Assembly (NCBI GenBank): GCA_013202315.1
Contig: JABMRZ010000499.1
Location: forward strand, 1 to 5,825
Direction: 5' to 3'
Source: Candidatus Tariuqbacter arcticus
GTDB lineage: Bacteria; Electryoneota; Tariuqbacteria; Tariuqbacterales; Tariuqbacteraceae
Length of the DNA stretch: 5,825 nt
Shown here one piece after another: positions 1 through 5,801 of the stretch (the stretch's first letter is position 1; each line of letters starts with the position of its first letter). Both the position numbers and the translations under genes were made by a program. The notes beneath the pieces are model-generated. The model worked only from the letters and a program-made list of their open reading frames with translations. It did not search any database and had not been told where the DNA came from.

Positions 1-5
1 GCCCA

Positions 6-36
6 CTAAACCCTAAATCCTAAATCGTAAATCCTA
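6..36. repeat. Heptanucleotide tandem array, unit CTAAATC
   Basis: Four consecutive 7-base units occupy 6-33 and a partial fifth reaches 36. Units 2 and 3 are identical (CTAAATC); the first differs at two bases (CTAAACC against CTAAATC at one, with the preceding sequence unrelated) and the fourth begins with G instead of C. The array ends about 27 bases past the tadA stop codon, in the gap downstream of that gene. The window edge is close, but bases 1-5 do not continue the pattern, so this may be the whole array. The function is unknown. It shares its 7-base period, but not its word, with the arrays at 1576-1610 and 2494-2549. Confidence 0.8.
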
Positions 37-63
37 TTTTCAAGATAACCGATTGATTTTTGT

Positions 64-516
64 CTATCTTTTCCCCGCGAAAAACCTCCTCAACAATTCG
101 CCGCACTCTGCCTCCATAATTCCACCCACAACTTCAATTCGATGATTCAACCGGTTATCGAGCGGGATATTATACAGCGTTCCGCAAGCCCCCCAGTTTG
201 GATCGCTCGCTCCGAATACGATTCGCTCAAATCGATTGAGAACAGCCGCGCCGGCGCACATAAGGCATGGTTCCAAAGTGCAGTATAATGTCGCGCCTGT
301 GAACCACTTCCCGTCAATGTTATTCCGAGCGTATTTCATCGCCTCCATTTCCGCGTGAAGGAGCGGATTTTTACCGCTTTCAACGAAATTACAGCCTCGA
401 CCGATTACCTCGTTCTTCAACACCACCAAAGCGCCTATGGGAACTTCTCCTTGTTCGCCGGCTGTTTTCGCTTCTTCTAAAGCGAGCCGTATGAAATATG
501 AATGAGAAAAGTTCAA
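64..516 (-). CDS. tadA: tRNA-specific adenosine deaminase (TadA family)
   Basis: This 150-residue protein belongs to the cytidine/deoxycytidylate deaminase superfamily. TadA converts the wobble adenosine (A34) of tRNA-Arg(ACG) to inosine in the cytoplasm, so that one tRNA reads several arginine codons. The zinc and catalytic signature is complete: H54-A-E56, with H54 a zinc ligand and E56 the proton shuttle, and P83-C84-L-M-C87 giving the two cysteine ligands. The N-terminal block around residues 11-32 (RLALEEAK, then GEVPIGALVV) and the stretch 101-116 (FGASDPNWGACG and following) are typical of bacterial TadA rather than of cytidine or guanine deaminases. The length is normal. The start must be the TTG at 514-516: no ATG or GTG lies between it and an in-frame stop upstream, and this start gives the usual TadA N-terminus. 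No Shine-Dalgarno sequence precedes it. It is separated from mlaF by 276 bases, so it probably has its own promoter. Confidence 0.95.
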   Translation of the reverse strand: MNFSHSYFIRLALEEAKTAGEQGEVPIGALVVLKNEVIGRGCNFVESGKNPLLHAEMEAMKYARNNIDGKWFTGATLYCTLEPCLMCAGAAVLNRFERIVFGASDPNWGACGTLYNIPLDNRLNHRIEVVGGIMEAECGELLRRFFAGKR

Positions 517-529
517 GGCAGGTTTAATT

Positions 530-558
530 GTTATAATGAGAACTGAAAATAGTGTGCA
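530..558 (-). promoter_or_regulatory. Possible sigma70-like promoter for tadA
   Basis: Read on the minus strand, TGCACA (553-558, 4 of 6 matches to the -35 consensus) is followed after 17 bases by TATAAC (530-535, 5 of 6 matches to the -10 consensus). Transcription would start near 523, leaving a leader of only about six bases before the TTG start codon. That would fit the lack of a Shine-Dalgarno site. The call rests on a short motif match only, and the promoter consensus of this organism is not known. Confidence 0.25.
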
Positions 559-600
559 TTACAGGATCAAGTTTTTCATTCTGAAACAGCCGCGAATGTC

Positions 601-620
601 ATTCCCGCGAAAGCGGGAAT
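601..620. repeat. dRS3-like perfect hairpin repeat (ATTCCC-N8-GGGAAT)
   Basis: A perfect inverted repeat has 8-base arms (601-608 and 613-620) around a 4-base loop, GAAA on the plus strand. The element and its flanks (GTC before, CCAG after) match a hairpin sequence dispersed in many bacterial genomes and known in Neisseria as dRS3, with the pattern ATTCCC-N8-GGGAAT. On the plus strand a short T-run follows at about 626-631, so it could terminate plus-strand transcripts, but no plus-strand gene is present. On the minus strand it would form a hairpin in the 3' region of mlaF transcripts, without a T-run after it. That it is a dispersed repeat in this genome is inferred from a single copy. Confidence 0.75.
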
Positions 621-792
621 CCAGTGTTTTTAATTAAATTAGGCAGATGTAATCGGTTTTGCTTGCAATTATATGCTTATGAAGCGAATTCTACACTATT
701 ATCTTGTCGGATTAATAACTTTAAAAACTTACAAATCAAGCACAGTCAAGTATATTTACATCTTTAATGGTGCATATATTGGCGCGTGATGG

Positions 793-1572
793 TTACTTCG
801 AGATGATGCTGTTCACATGGTTGTAATGAAGCGGTTTGATGGGGCCTTCGACCGAACCTTCAACGAATTGTCTAATGGTGGGGTGAGCAGAATTCTGGGT
901 TTCTTCCGGGGTTCCGGCAAAGAGTATCTTCCCATAATGTAGCATTACAATCCTGTCGGCGACCTCATAAGCGCTGACTATATCGTGGGTGACAACGATG
1001 GAAGTGATGGACAATTTCCGGTTCATATCAATAATCAATTGATTGATATTCGCCGCCATTATGGGATCGAGACCGGTGGTGGGTTCATCATAAAGCAGGT
1101 ATGCCGGACGATAAATAATCGCTCTCGCCAACCCGACCCTTTTCTTCATTCCGCCGGATAATTCTGAGGGTTTCAGATTTTCAGCGCCCGGCAGTTCGAC
1201 CATATCCAGCGCTTCGGCAACCCGGCGGTCGATTTCAGTTCTGGACAGGTCAGTATGTTCCACCAGGGAGAGCGCTATGTTTTCACTGACGGTCATAGAA
1301 TCGAAGAGAGCCGAACCTTGGAACAGGACGCCGAATTTCCGCCGAAGGCGGGAGAGATTATTATAATCCATATTAGTGACTTCCTCGCCGTCGACGATAA
1401 TACTTCCTCGGTTGGGTTTCAGCAGACCAATAATGTGTTTCAGGAGCACCGATTTACCGCAGCCTGAGCGGCCGATGATGGTCAGCGATTCTCCATTCGG
1501 AATCAGCAGGTCAAGCCCTTTAAGCACGGGTTTGCCGTTGAAATTTTTGTGCAGGTCTGTGATTTCAATCAT
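793..1572 (-). CDS. mlaF: MlaF-type ABC transporter ATP-binding protein
   Basis: This 259-residue ATPase should sit on the cytoplasmic face of an MlaE permease dimer and power phospholipid movement between the inner and outer membranes. All nucleotide-binding motifs are present: Walker A G34-RSGCGK-S41, Q-loop Q85 in the LFQGSALFDSMTV stretch typical of MlaF, ABC signature LSGGM at 138-142, Walker B ending in D162-E163, D-loop from G167, and switch histidine H196. The FVEGSVEGP block near the C-terminus also resembles MlaF. I chose the ATG at 1570-1572 because the protein then begins MIEITDLHKNF, the usual start of the family. The frame stays open upstream to a GTG at 1639-1641, four bases after the mlaE stop. 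That start would add 23 residues encoded largely by the heptanucleotide array and is less likely, though coupling to mlaE could favour it. Neither start has a good Shine-Dalgarno site. Confidence 0.93.
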   Translation of the reverse strand: MIEITDLHKNFNGKPVLKGLDLLIPNGESLTIIGRSGCGKSVLLKHIIGLLKPNRGSIIVDGEEVTNMDYNNLSRLRRKFGVLFQGSALFDSMTVSENIALSLVEHTDLSRTEIDRRVAEALDMVELPGAENLKPSELSGGMKKRVGLARAIIYRPAYLLYDEPTTGLDPIMAANINQLIIDMNRKLSITSIVVTHDIVSAYEVADRIVMLHYGKILFAGTPEETQNSAHPTIRQFVEGSVEGPIKPLHYNHVNSIISK

Positions 1573-1575
1573 TAG

Positions 1576-1610
1576 ACGGTAAACGGTAAACTGTGAACGG
1601 TAAGCGGTGA
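1576..1610. repeat. Heptanucleotide tandem array, unit ACGGTRA, in the mlaE-mlaF gap
   Basis: Five consecutive 7-base units fill exactly 35 bases (plus-strand consensus ACGGTRA). Units 1, 2 and 4 are identical (ACGGTAA), while units 3 and 5 differ at two positions each. The array starts four bases upstream of the mlaF ATG, so it occupies the region where a ribosome-binding site would normally lie. In the mlaF frame it has no stop codon and would encode two FT-x-YR heptapeptides. Its function is unknown. It may simply have been inserted into, or expanded within, a formerly tight mlaE-mlaF junction. Confidence 0.85.
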
Positions 1611-1645
1611 ATTGACAAAGTGGTAAATCTGAGATTGCCACTGGT

Positions 1646-2407
1646 TTAAAACAATAAAGTTGCGAGGATGTAGTCTGCCATAAGTATTAAGATGGAGGAC
1701 CAGACGAAAGCTTTGATGGTAGCTTTTCCCACTCCTTCAGCGCCGCCTTCTGTATTGAAGCCGATGTAACATCCTACCAAAGAAGTTATAGCCCCAAAGG
1801 TAAAGGCTTTTGATAGGCATACGAATAGGTCATAAAGATAGAAATGCCGGGGAATTTCTGAGAAAAAAGTGGTGCTTGATAAACCCATAAAAAGATTAGC
1901 AACGATGAATCCGCCCAATATTGCAATGAAAGCGGCGAAAATAACCAGCACCGGCATCATAAAAGTGTTAGCCGCAAATCTGGGCAGGACGAGAAATCGG
2001 ATGGGATTAATTGCCAGAGATTCGAGCGCATCGATTTGTTCGGTAACTTTCATTGAACCAAGTTCGGCGGCGATGGAAGCGGAAACCCTGCCGGCGATTA
2101 CTAAGCCGGTGAGTACAGGCGACAGTTCAATCACCACCGCTTTATAGACAGCGGAGCCGAGATATTTAATGGGGATATATCCTTCAAATTGATAATTCGC
2201 CTGCCAGGCTGAAACGGCGCCGGTAAAAATACCCACCAATAATACAAGGGGAATTGAATCGTAACCCAATCGGACAGCTTGTTCAGTGAATAATTTCCTG
2301 TCGTGGTGGAGATGGCGGAGATTTGAAATAATCCTCCATAACAGATGGGATAGTCCGCCAAGTTCGGTAAAAAAATTATGTATATAACGACCTATTATTA
2401 GAAACAT
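1646..2407 (-). CDS. mlaE: MlaE-type ABC transporter permease
   Basis: This 253-residue integral inner-membrane protein is the permease half of an Mla-type phospholipid transporter and is predicted to pair with the adjacent MlaF. The central block is diagnostic of the MlaE family: I93-E94-L-S-P-V-L-T-G-L, then AGRVSASIAAELGSM (105-119), KVTEQIDALES (120-130) and NPIRFLVLPR (from 134). Hydrophobic segments lie near residues 50-70, 97-114, 139-178, 200-222 and 232-252, as expected for five or so membrane passes. The N-terminal 45 residues form the amphipathic region common in this family, and the length is normal. The ATG at 2405-2407 is the only Met before residue 119, so the start is secure. 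Only a weak AAGAA precedes it as a ribosome-binding site. The stop codon lies 73 bases before the mlaF ATG, so the two genes are presumably co-transcribed. Confidence 0.95.
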   Translation of the reverse strand: MFLIIGRYIHNFFTELGGLSHLLWRIISNLRHLHHDRKLFTEQAVRLGYDSIPLVLLVGIFTGAVSAWQANYQFEGYIPIKYLGSAVYKAVVIELSPVLTGLVIAGRVSASIAAELGSMKVTEQIDALESLAINPIRFLVLPRFAANTFMMPVLVIFAAFIAILGGFIVANLFMGLSSTTFFSEIPRHFYLYDLFVCLSKAFTFGAITSLVGCYIGFNTEGGAEGVGKATIKAFVWSSILILMADYILATLLF

Positions 2408-2493
2408 ATATTCTTGTACAACAAAGGAGTATGTTGGTTGTTGAGTATTTGCCCTAACCCGGACGAGCTGAAACTAAGATATTTAAAACAAAT

Positions 2494-2549
2494 GAGTATC
2501 GAGTAACAAGTAAGGTTCTTAGCACTTGGCACTTGATACTTGGCACTTT
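2494..2549. repeat. Inverted double heptanucleotide array (NNACTYG family)
   Basis: Eight consecutive 7-base units run without loss of phase. Units 1-3 (2494-2514) follow GAGTAAC-like words, unit 4 (2515-2521) is degenerate, and units 5-8 (2522-2549) follow GCACTTG, with units 5 and 6 identical. Reverse-complementing the first three gives TTACTTG, TTACTCG and ATACTC, the same NNACTYG family as the right half, so the two halves face each other. They can pair: 2507-2512 is an exact reverse complement of 2537-2542, with a further partial match outward. The array lies between the stop of the large outer-membrane protein gene (22 bases away) and the mlaE start (86 bases away). It may form alternative hairpins in a read-through transcript. 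Confidence 0.75.
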
Positions 2550-2571
2550 GCAAAATATATAACAATGCGGA

Positions 2572-5500
2572 TTAGAATTCGTATCCGAGGGATAGATAAT
2601 AGCGGGGTTTGGAGACTGAATTCAGGTCATATTTCCAGGCGACATCCCATTTGGTGGGCCAGCCGATGAAGGGGAAGGGGAAGCGGATTCCCATTCCGAA
2701 GCCCCAGAGGGCGTCTTTGAAGCGGGTATCACCTCCAACTTTTTTAGTCAATTGGAATTTATCGCTCCAGGCTGCACCGAAATCGGAAAACAGCGCCCCT
2801 CTCACATTGATGAAAGGATATGGTATGGGCCAGCCAAAGATGAGGTATTGAATAAAGGGGAAGCGGAATTCCACATTGGTTAGGAAGTAGTTTTCACCAT
2901 CCCTTTCGTACAGGTCTCCGCCGCGAAGGGGATTAACGAATCGAGCGATATAAATATCTTCGATGGTGGATTCTTCTATATCTATGTAATATGGGCGGTT
3001 AATCCAATTACTTACACCGCCCAAGAAGAATTTCTGGGGGTTATCTCCAAAGGAAGCTCCGGCGGTCAAGCGAAGAGAGAAGCTGTAGTCGAAGCCGGCT
3101 TTGAAATATTTACGAAGGTCGGCAATCACAGAATAAAAATCGATGCCCCGTTTGCTGGCGCTGTCAGATTGGCTGGGGTAAAGGTCGGGGCTGAGCAACA
3201 GGCTTAGCCGGAATCTGGAACCATTCATAGGTCCGAAATACCTTCCGATGGAAGTGTCTTTCACATAGGCGAGTTCGGAAATCAAAACGCGCCTCTGTTC
3301 AGCGCCGACATATTCATCGAAATAATTGTCCAGCGTATCGCGGTCGATGGCGACGAAATCTTCATTCAATTCAAATCGGGTGAATTTCGAAAGCGGATAT
3401 GAGGTGGAGGCGGCAATACCATAATACCGGTCACGGTATTTGGCTCTATAATAATCAATCGGTGTAGCTCTGAAGTAATAGACGAAATGATAAAAATTCA
3501 AATTAAAATCGGTTCTGTGAGGCAGATATTGATAGCCGAAGAGGTAATTGCTGATTTCAACTCGGTTCTGCAGGTCGGTGAGGAAATACAGACTGTGATT
3601 TCCCAAAATATCGGAGAAATGCGCCAGGGCAATTCCTCGCGCGCCCCATACGGAAGAGAAGTACGCCGATGCATAGACATAATCGGTGGTGAATTTAACG
3701 CCGTAGTCACTAACGACATATTCTCCGGATTCGGTTTTGAAGTCGGCGGTATCAGCGGCTTGTGATTCTTCAATATCGGTGAGGTCACGCTTCCTGAAAT
3801 CGAAGACGAAATTTCTGTATGGTCGGTTTCCGAAGTCTTTAGCGGGAACTATGTAATCCGCTTTGAAAGGTTCGGGAACGATGATGGGGACGCGGGCGTT
3901 CAGCTCTTTTTTCAAAGGCGTGACTTCCAACTCTTTGCGTAGTTCGGGGTTGAGGGGGTCGGTCATCAGATAGATATCATAGCCGAAATTAAAAAGAGAG
4001 ACGAAGGCGAGCTTTTCGCCATCTTGAGAAATCGAGGGTTGAAGGCATCCGGTAACTACATTGGTGATGGGATAGTGTTCGCCGGATTCGATGTTCATAC
4101 GATAAAGGTTGAAGATGCCGTTTTCATCGCTAATATAGATTAAGACGCTGTCACCGGCGAAGACTGGGGTCTTTTCAATGTCCGGGGTATGGGTTATGCG
4201 AGTCAGCTTCCAGTCTTTAGTGCGGGCGGCGATATAGATATCGTAATTTTGATAATCGAAATTGAAGATGTCAAAATCGTAAGGCAGTAATTCAGGGTCG
4301 AGCAAATCCCGTCTGTCAGAGACAAAAGCAAGATAGTCGCCATTCGGCGACCAGGAAGGCGAGATGTCGGAGAAAATATCGCAGGTAATGGTGTTCAATT
4401 GTTCGTTATCGAGGTTCAGCAGGTAGATATCGCTAGTGCCGTCTCGGGTGCCCACAAAGGCTATTTCATCACCTTTAGGCGACCATACGGGGGAGAAGAT
4501 GCCGTCAAGGTCGAATTCTATAGTTCGGATGACCTTCCCGGTTTCCACCTCCACGATACTGAGGGCGTCATTTCCGCCGGATTTGGAGGCGATGACGATG
4601 TGTTTTGAATCGGGCGACCAGGAGATACCGGGGCGTATGATGTGCAGTTCCTCGAAAGCTTTGCTGCGTTCACCGGAAATCAGCTTCTTAATCCGTTTAT
4701 TCTCGACCAGAGAATATAGATAGACATCGAAGTAATCTGAACGGTTGGAGATATATACCAGCATATCCCCTTGAGGTGATATGGCGGGTGAGATGTCATA
4801 GTAATTGTATTCCTCTTCTTTGTGGTCGGTGAGTTTTTCGGCGAAGTCGAGGGGCTGTTCGGTGACTGCACCGACGGGCCAGTGATATTTATTCACGAAT
4901 TTTTGCCATCGGCGGTTGAGTTCCTTCCAGTTTAAGCCCAGGGTTTTTTTAAATCCGCTGTTGGTATCGCGGGAGTTTCTTATTCGATGGAGTAGTTCTC
5001 CGATTTTCTCTTTGCCATAGGTCTGGGCGATGAAGTGGAGCACCGATTGACCGCATTTATAGACGCCGACGAATCCGTAATAGTTAAGTTGGTCGATATC
5101 AGGCAGCCTGCCGTTCACCACCAGGTCGCGGATGTACATTTCGGATTCGGTGTCCATTCCGAAGAGAGATTCATATTCGGCAAGTCCTTCCACAAACCAA
5201 AGGGGGATGGCGGTTCGCGAAAGCCCTTGAATGATGGACATCATACCGCTGCCATAAAGCATATACAGGCTAATGGCGTGGGTCAGTTCGTGATGAATGG
5301 TGTGGCGGAAGTCTTCCCAAGAGCCCTGGTAAGGTATAACTACACGGTTCTTGAAAAATTCGGTGAATCCTTGAATGCCTTCATCGACGGTGCCGGTCAT
5401 CACATTAGTCTGTTCGAAATCGTTATGTGATTTGTAAGTGATGATGGCGATACGGTCTTCCTGGGGGAGATTCCAGCGGAAATCATCGGCGAGGAAGCGG

Positions 5501-5715
5501 TAAGCTTTTTCAGCTTCCTTTGCGGCGAATTCGGCTATATCCAATCCGCCTTCGGTGAAGTAGATGTCGAAATGCTGAGTTTGGATATATTTCCATTCGA
5601 GGCGGTGGTACTGAACTTTATTCTGACCGTACATTTGACAAAAGGCGGTTTCGGTCGAGAATAGGGCTCCGGCGATGAGAACGGTTAATATAATATATGT
5701 TCTGATGGATTGCAT
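2572..5715 (-). CDS. Outer-membrane protein: peptidase-MA-like, TolB-like propeller and Omp85-like barrel domains
   Basis: This 1047-residue protein begins with a signal peptide (residues 1 to about 26: basic R5, hydrophobic 7-19, likely cut before Q27). Residues about 35-280 form a gluzincin-like metallopeptidase domain with H142-E143-L-T-H146 and a likely third zinc ligand, E176, in WFVEGLAEY, so the catalytic set looks intact. Residues about 305-590 carry six PD40/TolB-like propeller repeats with SP-x-GD-x-hydrophobic cores (near 309, 366, 411, 455, 516 and 561). Residues about 630-1047 are rich in alternating aromatic strands and resemble the Omp85/bacterial surface antigen barrel: FFLGG (896-900), NPLRGG (928-933), NVEFRFPF (947-954) and FSDFGAAW (976-983). 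The chain ends in GYEF, an outer-membrane insertion-type terminus. Comparable three-part proteins occur in several FCB-type lineages, usually annotated only as PD40 or TolB-like. The substrate is unknown. A role in surface protein or lipid handling is inference. Confidence 0.88.
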   Translation of the reverse strand: MQSIRTYIILTVLIAGALFSTETAFCQMYGQNKVQYHRLEWKYIQTQHFDIYFTEGGLDIAEFAAKEAEKAYRFLADDFRWNLPQEDRIAIITYKSHNDFEQTNVMTGTVDEGIQGFTEFFKNRVVIPYQGSWEDFRHTIHHELTHAISLYMLYGSGMMSIIQGLSRTAIPLWFVEGLAEYESLFGMDTESEMYIRDLVVNGRLPDIDQLNYYGFVGVYKCGQSVLHFIAQTYGKEKIGELLHRIRNSRDTNSGFKKTLGLNWKELNRRWQKFVNKYHWPVGAVTEQPLDFAEKLTDHKEEEYNYYDISPAISPQGDMLVYISNRSDYFDVYLYSLVENKRIKKLISGERSKAFEELHIIRPGISWSPDSKHIVIASKSGGNDALSIVEVETGKVIRTIEFDLDGIFSPVWSPKGDEIAFVGTRDGTSDIYLLNLDNEQLNTITCDIFSDISPSWSPNGDYLAFVSDRRDLLDPELLPYDFDIFNFDYQNYDIYIAARTKDWKLTRITHTPDIEKTPVFAGDSVLIYISDENGIFNLYRMNIESGEHYPITNVVTGCLQPSISQDGEKLAFVSLFNFGYDIYLMTDPLNPELRKELEVTPLKKELNARVPIIVPEPFKADYIVPAKDFGNRPYRNFVFDFRKRDLTDIEESQAADTADFKTESGEYVVSDYGVKFTTDYVYASAYFSSVWGARGIALAHFSDILGNHSLYFLTDLQNRVEISNYLFGYQYLPHRTDFNLNFYHFVYYFRATPIDYYRAKYRDRYYGIAASTSYPLSKFTRFELNEDFVAIDRDTLDNYFDEYVGAEQRRVLISELAYVKDTSIGRYFGPMNGSRFRLSLLLSPDLYPSQSDSASKRGIDFYSVIADLRKYFKAGFDYSFSLRLTAGASFGDNPQKFFLGGVSNWINRPYYIDIEESTIEDIYIARFVNPLRGGDLYERDGENYFLTNVEFRFPFIQYLIFGWPIPYPFINVRGALFSDFGAAWSDKFQLTKKVGGDTRFKDALWGFGMGIRFPFPFIGWPTKWDVAWKYDLNSVSKPRYYLSLGYEF

Positions 5716-5723
5716 AATTATAA

Positions 5724-5727
5724 CCTA
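5724..5727 (-). promoter_or_regulatory. Weak ribosome-binding site of the large outer-membrane protein
   Basis: The minus strand reads TAGG here, with eight bases between AGG and the ATG at 5713-5715. The spacing is suitable and the match to a Shine-Dalgarno sequence is short. It is nevertheless the best such site among the four genes in this window and supports the chosen start. Confidence 0.45.
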
Positions 5728-5744
5728 TCATTGGTCATTCGGTT

Positions 5745-5786
5745 ATGTAGGCTGGTCAGCTGAAAATAGGGTTTGATGTAGGCCGG
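5745..5786. repeat. Direct repeat of an 11-base word, ATGTAGGYYGG type
   Basis: The word at 5745-5755 (ATGTAGGCTGG) recurs at 5776-5786 (ATGTAGGCCGG) with one mismatch, 31 bases apart start to start. The second copy runs into the palindrome at 5782-5801. Both lie between 30 and 71 bases upstream of the large outer-membrane protein start. They may be two binding half-sites or a relic of a duplicated dispersed repeat; the sequence alone cannot tell which. Confidence 0.5.
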
Positions 5787-5801
5787 ATGTTAACATCCGG
5801 C
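5782..5801. repeat. 20-base perfect palindrome upstream of the outer-membrane protein gene
   Basis: GCCGGATGTT is followed directly by its exact reverse complement, centred on GTTAAC. As RNA or a cruciform it would fold into an 8-base-pair stem with a UUAA loop. It lies 66 bases upstream of the ATG at 5713-5715. It could be an operator, a hairpin in the leader or at the end of an upstream gene, or a dispersed palindromic repeat. No T-run follows it on the minus strand (CCTACAT follows), so it is not a classical terminator. Confidence 0.7.

Larger units (their letters stand above)
517..792. other. Non-coding gap between mlaF and tadA
   Basis: This 276-base gap is AT-rich, especially at 640-790. 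It contains the perfect hairpin repeat at 601-620 and the possible tadA promoter at its left end. I see no convincing gene: no reading frame has both a ribosome-binding site and a recognisable protein. I see no clear rho-independent terminator for mlaF on the minus strand. A gene for an MCE-domain protein (mlaD) would often follow mlaE and mlaF, but neither such a gene nor a recognisable fragment of one is present here. Confidence 0.6.

Noticed and set aside
20..27. Lipoprotein signal in the large protein (cysteine at residue 26)
   Set aside because: The residues before the cysteine are T-A-F, and phenylalanine at -1 does not fit a lipobox, so a normal signal peptidase I cut is more likely. 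The coordinates given here are residue numbers; the codons lie near 5636-5658.
673..789. A 38-codon plus-strand reading frame starting ATG CTT ATG in the mlaF-tadA gap
   Set aside because: It has no ribosome-binding site, no recognisable domain and an AT-rich composition like the surrounding non-coding DNA, so it is probably chance.
2480..2508. A possible minus-strand promoter for mlaE (TTGTTA, 17-base spacer, TTAAAT)
   Set aside because: The -10 matches at only 4 of 6 bases and the -35 falls inside the heptad array, where such words arise from the repeat itself.
6..2549. The short repeats considered as a CRISPR array or plant-telomere-like contamination
   Set aside because: The units are 7 bases long with no spacers, and the CTAAATC array is short, degenerate and next to a clear bacterial tadA gene.
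5035..5430. A 131-codon plus-strand open frame
   Set aside because: It lies wholly antisense to the peptidase-like domain of the large outer-membrane protein, shows no domain, and is a shadow of that gene. The other plus-strand frames at 1255-2147, 2609-2851, 3487-3765 and 4399-4723 were set aside for the same reason.
5717..5722. TATAAT on the minus strand, one base before the ATG of the large gene
   Set aside because: No -35 element lies at suitable spacing and the transcript would begin inside the coding region, so it is not a promoter for the chosen start.
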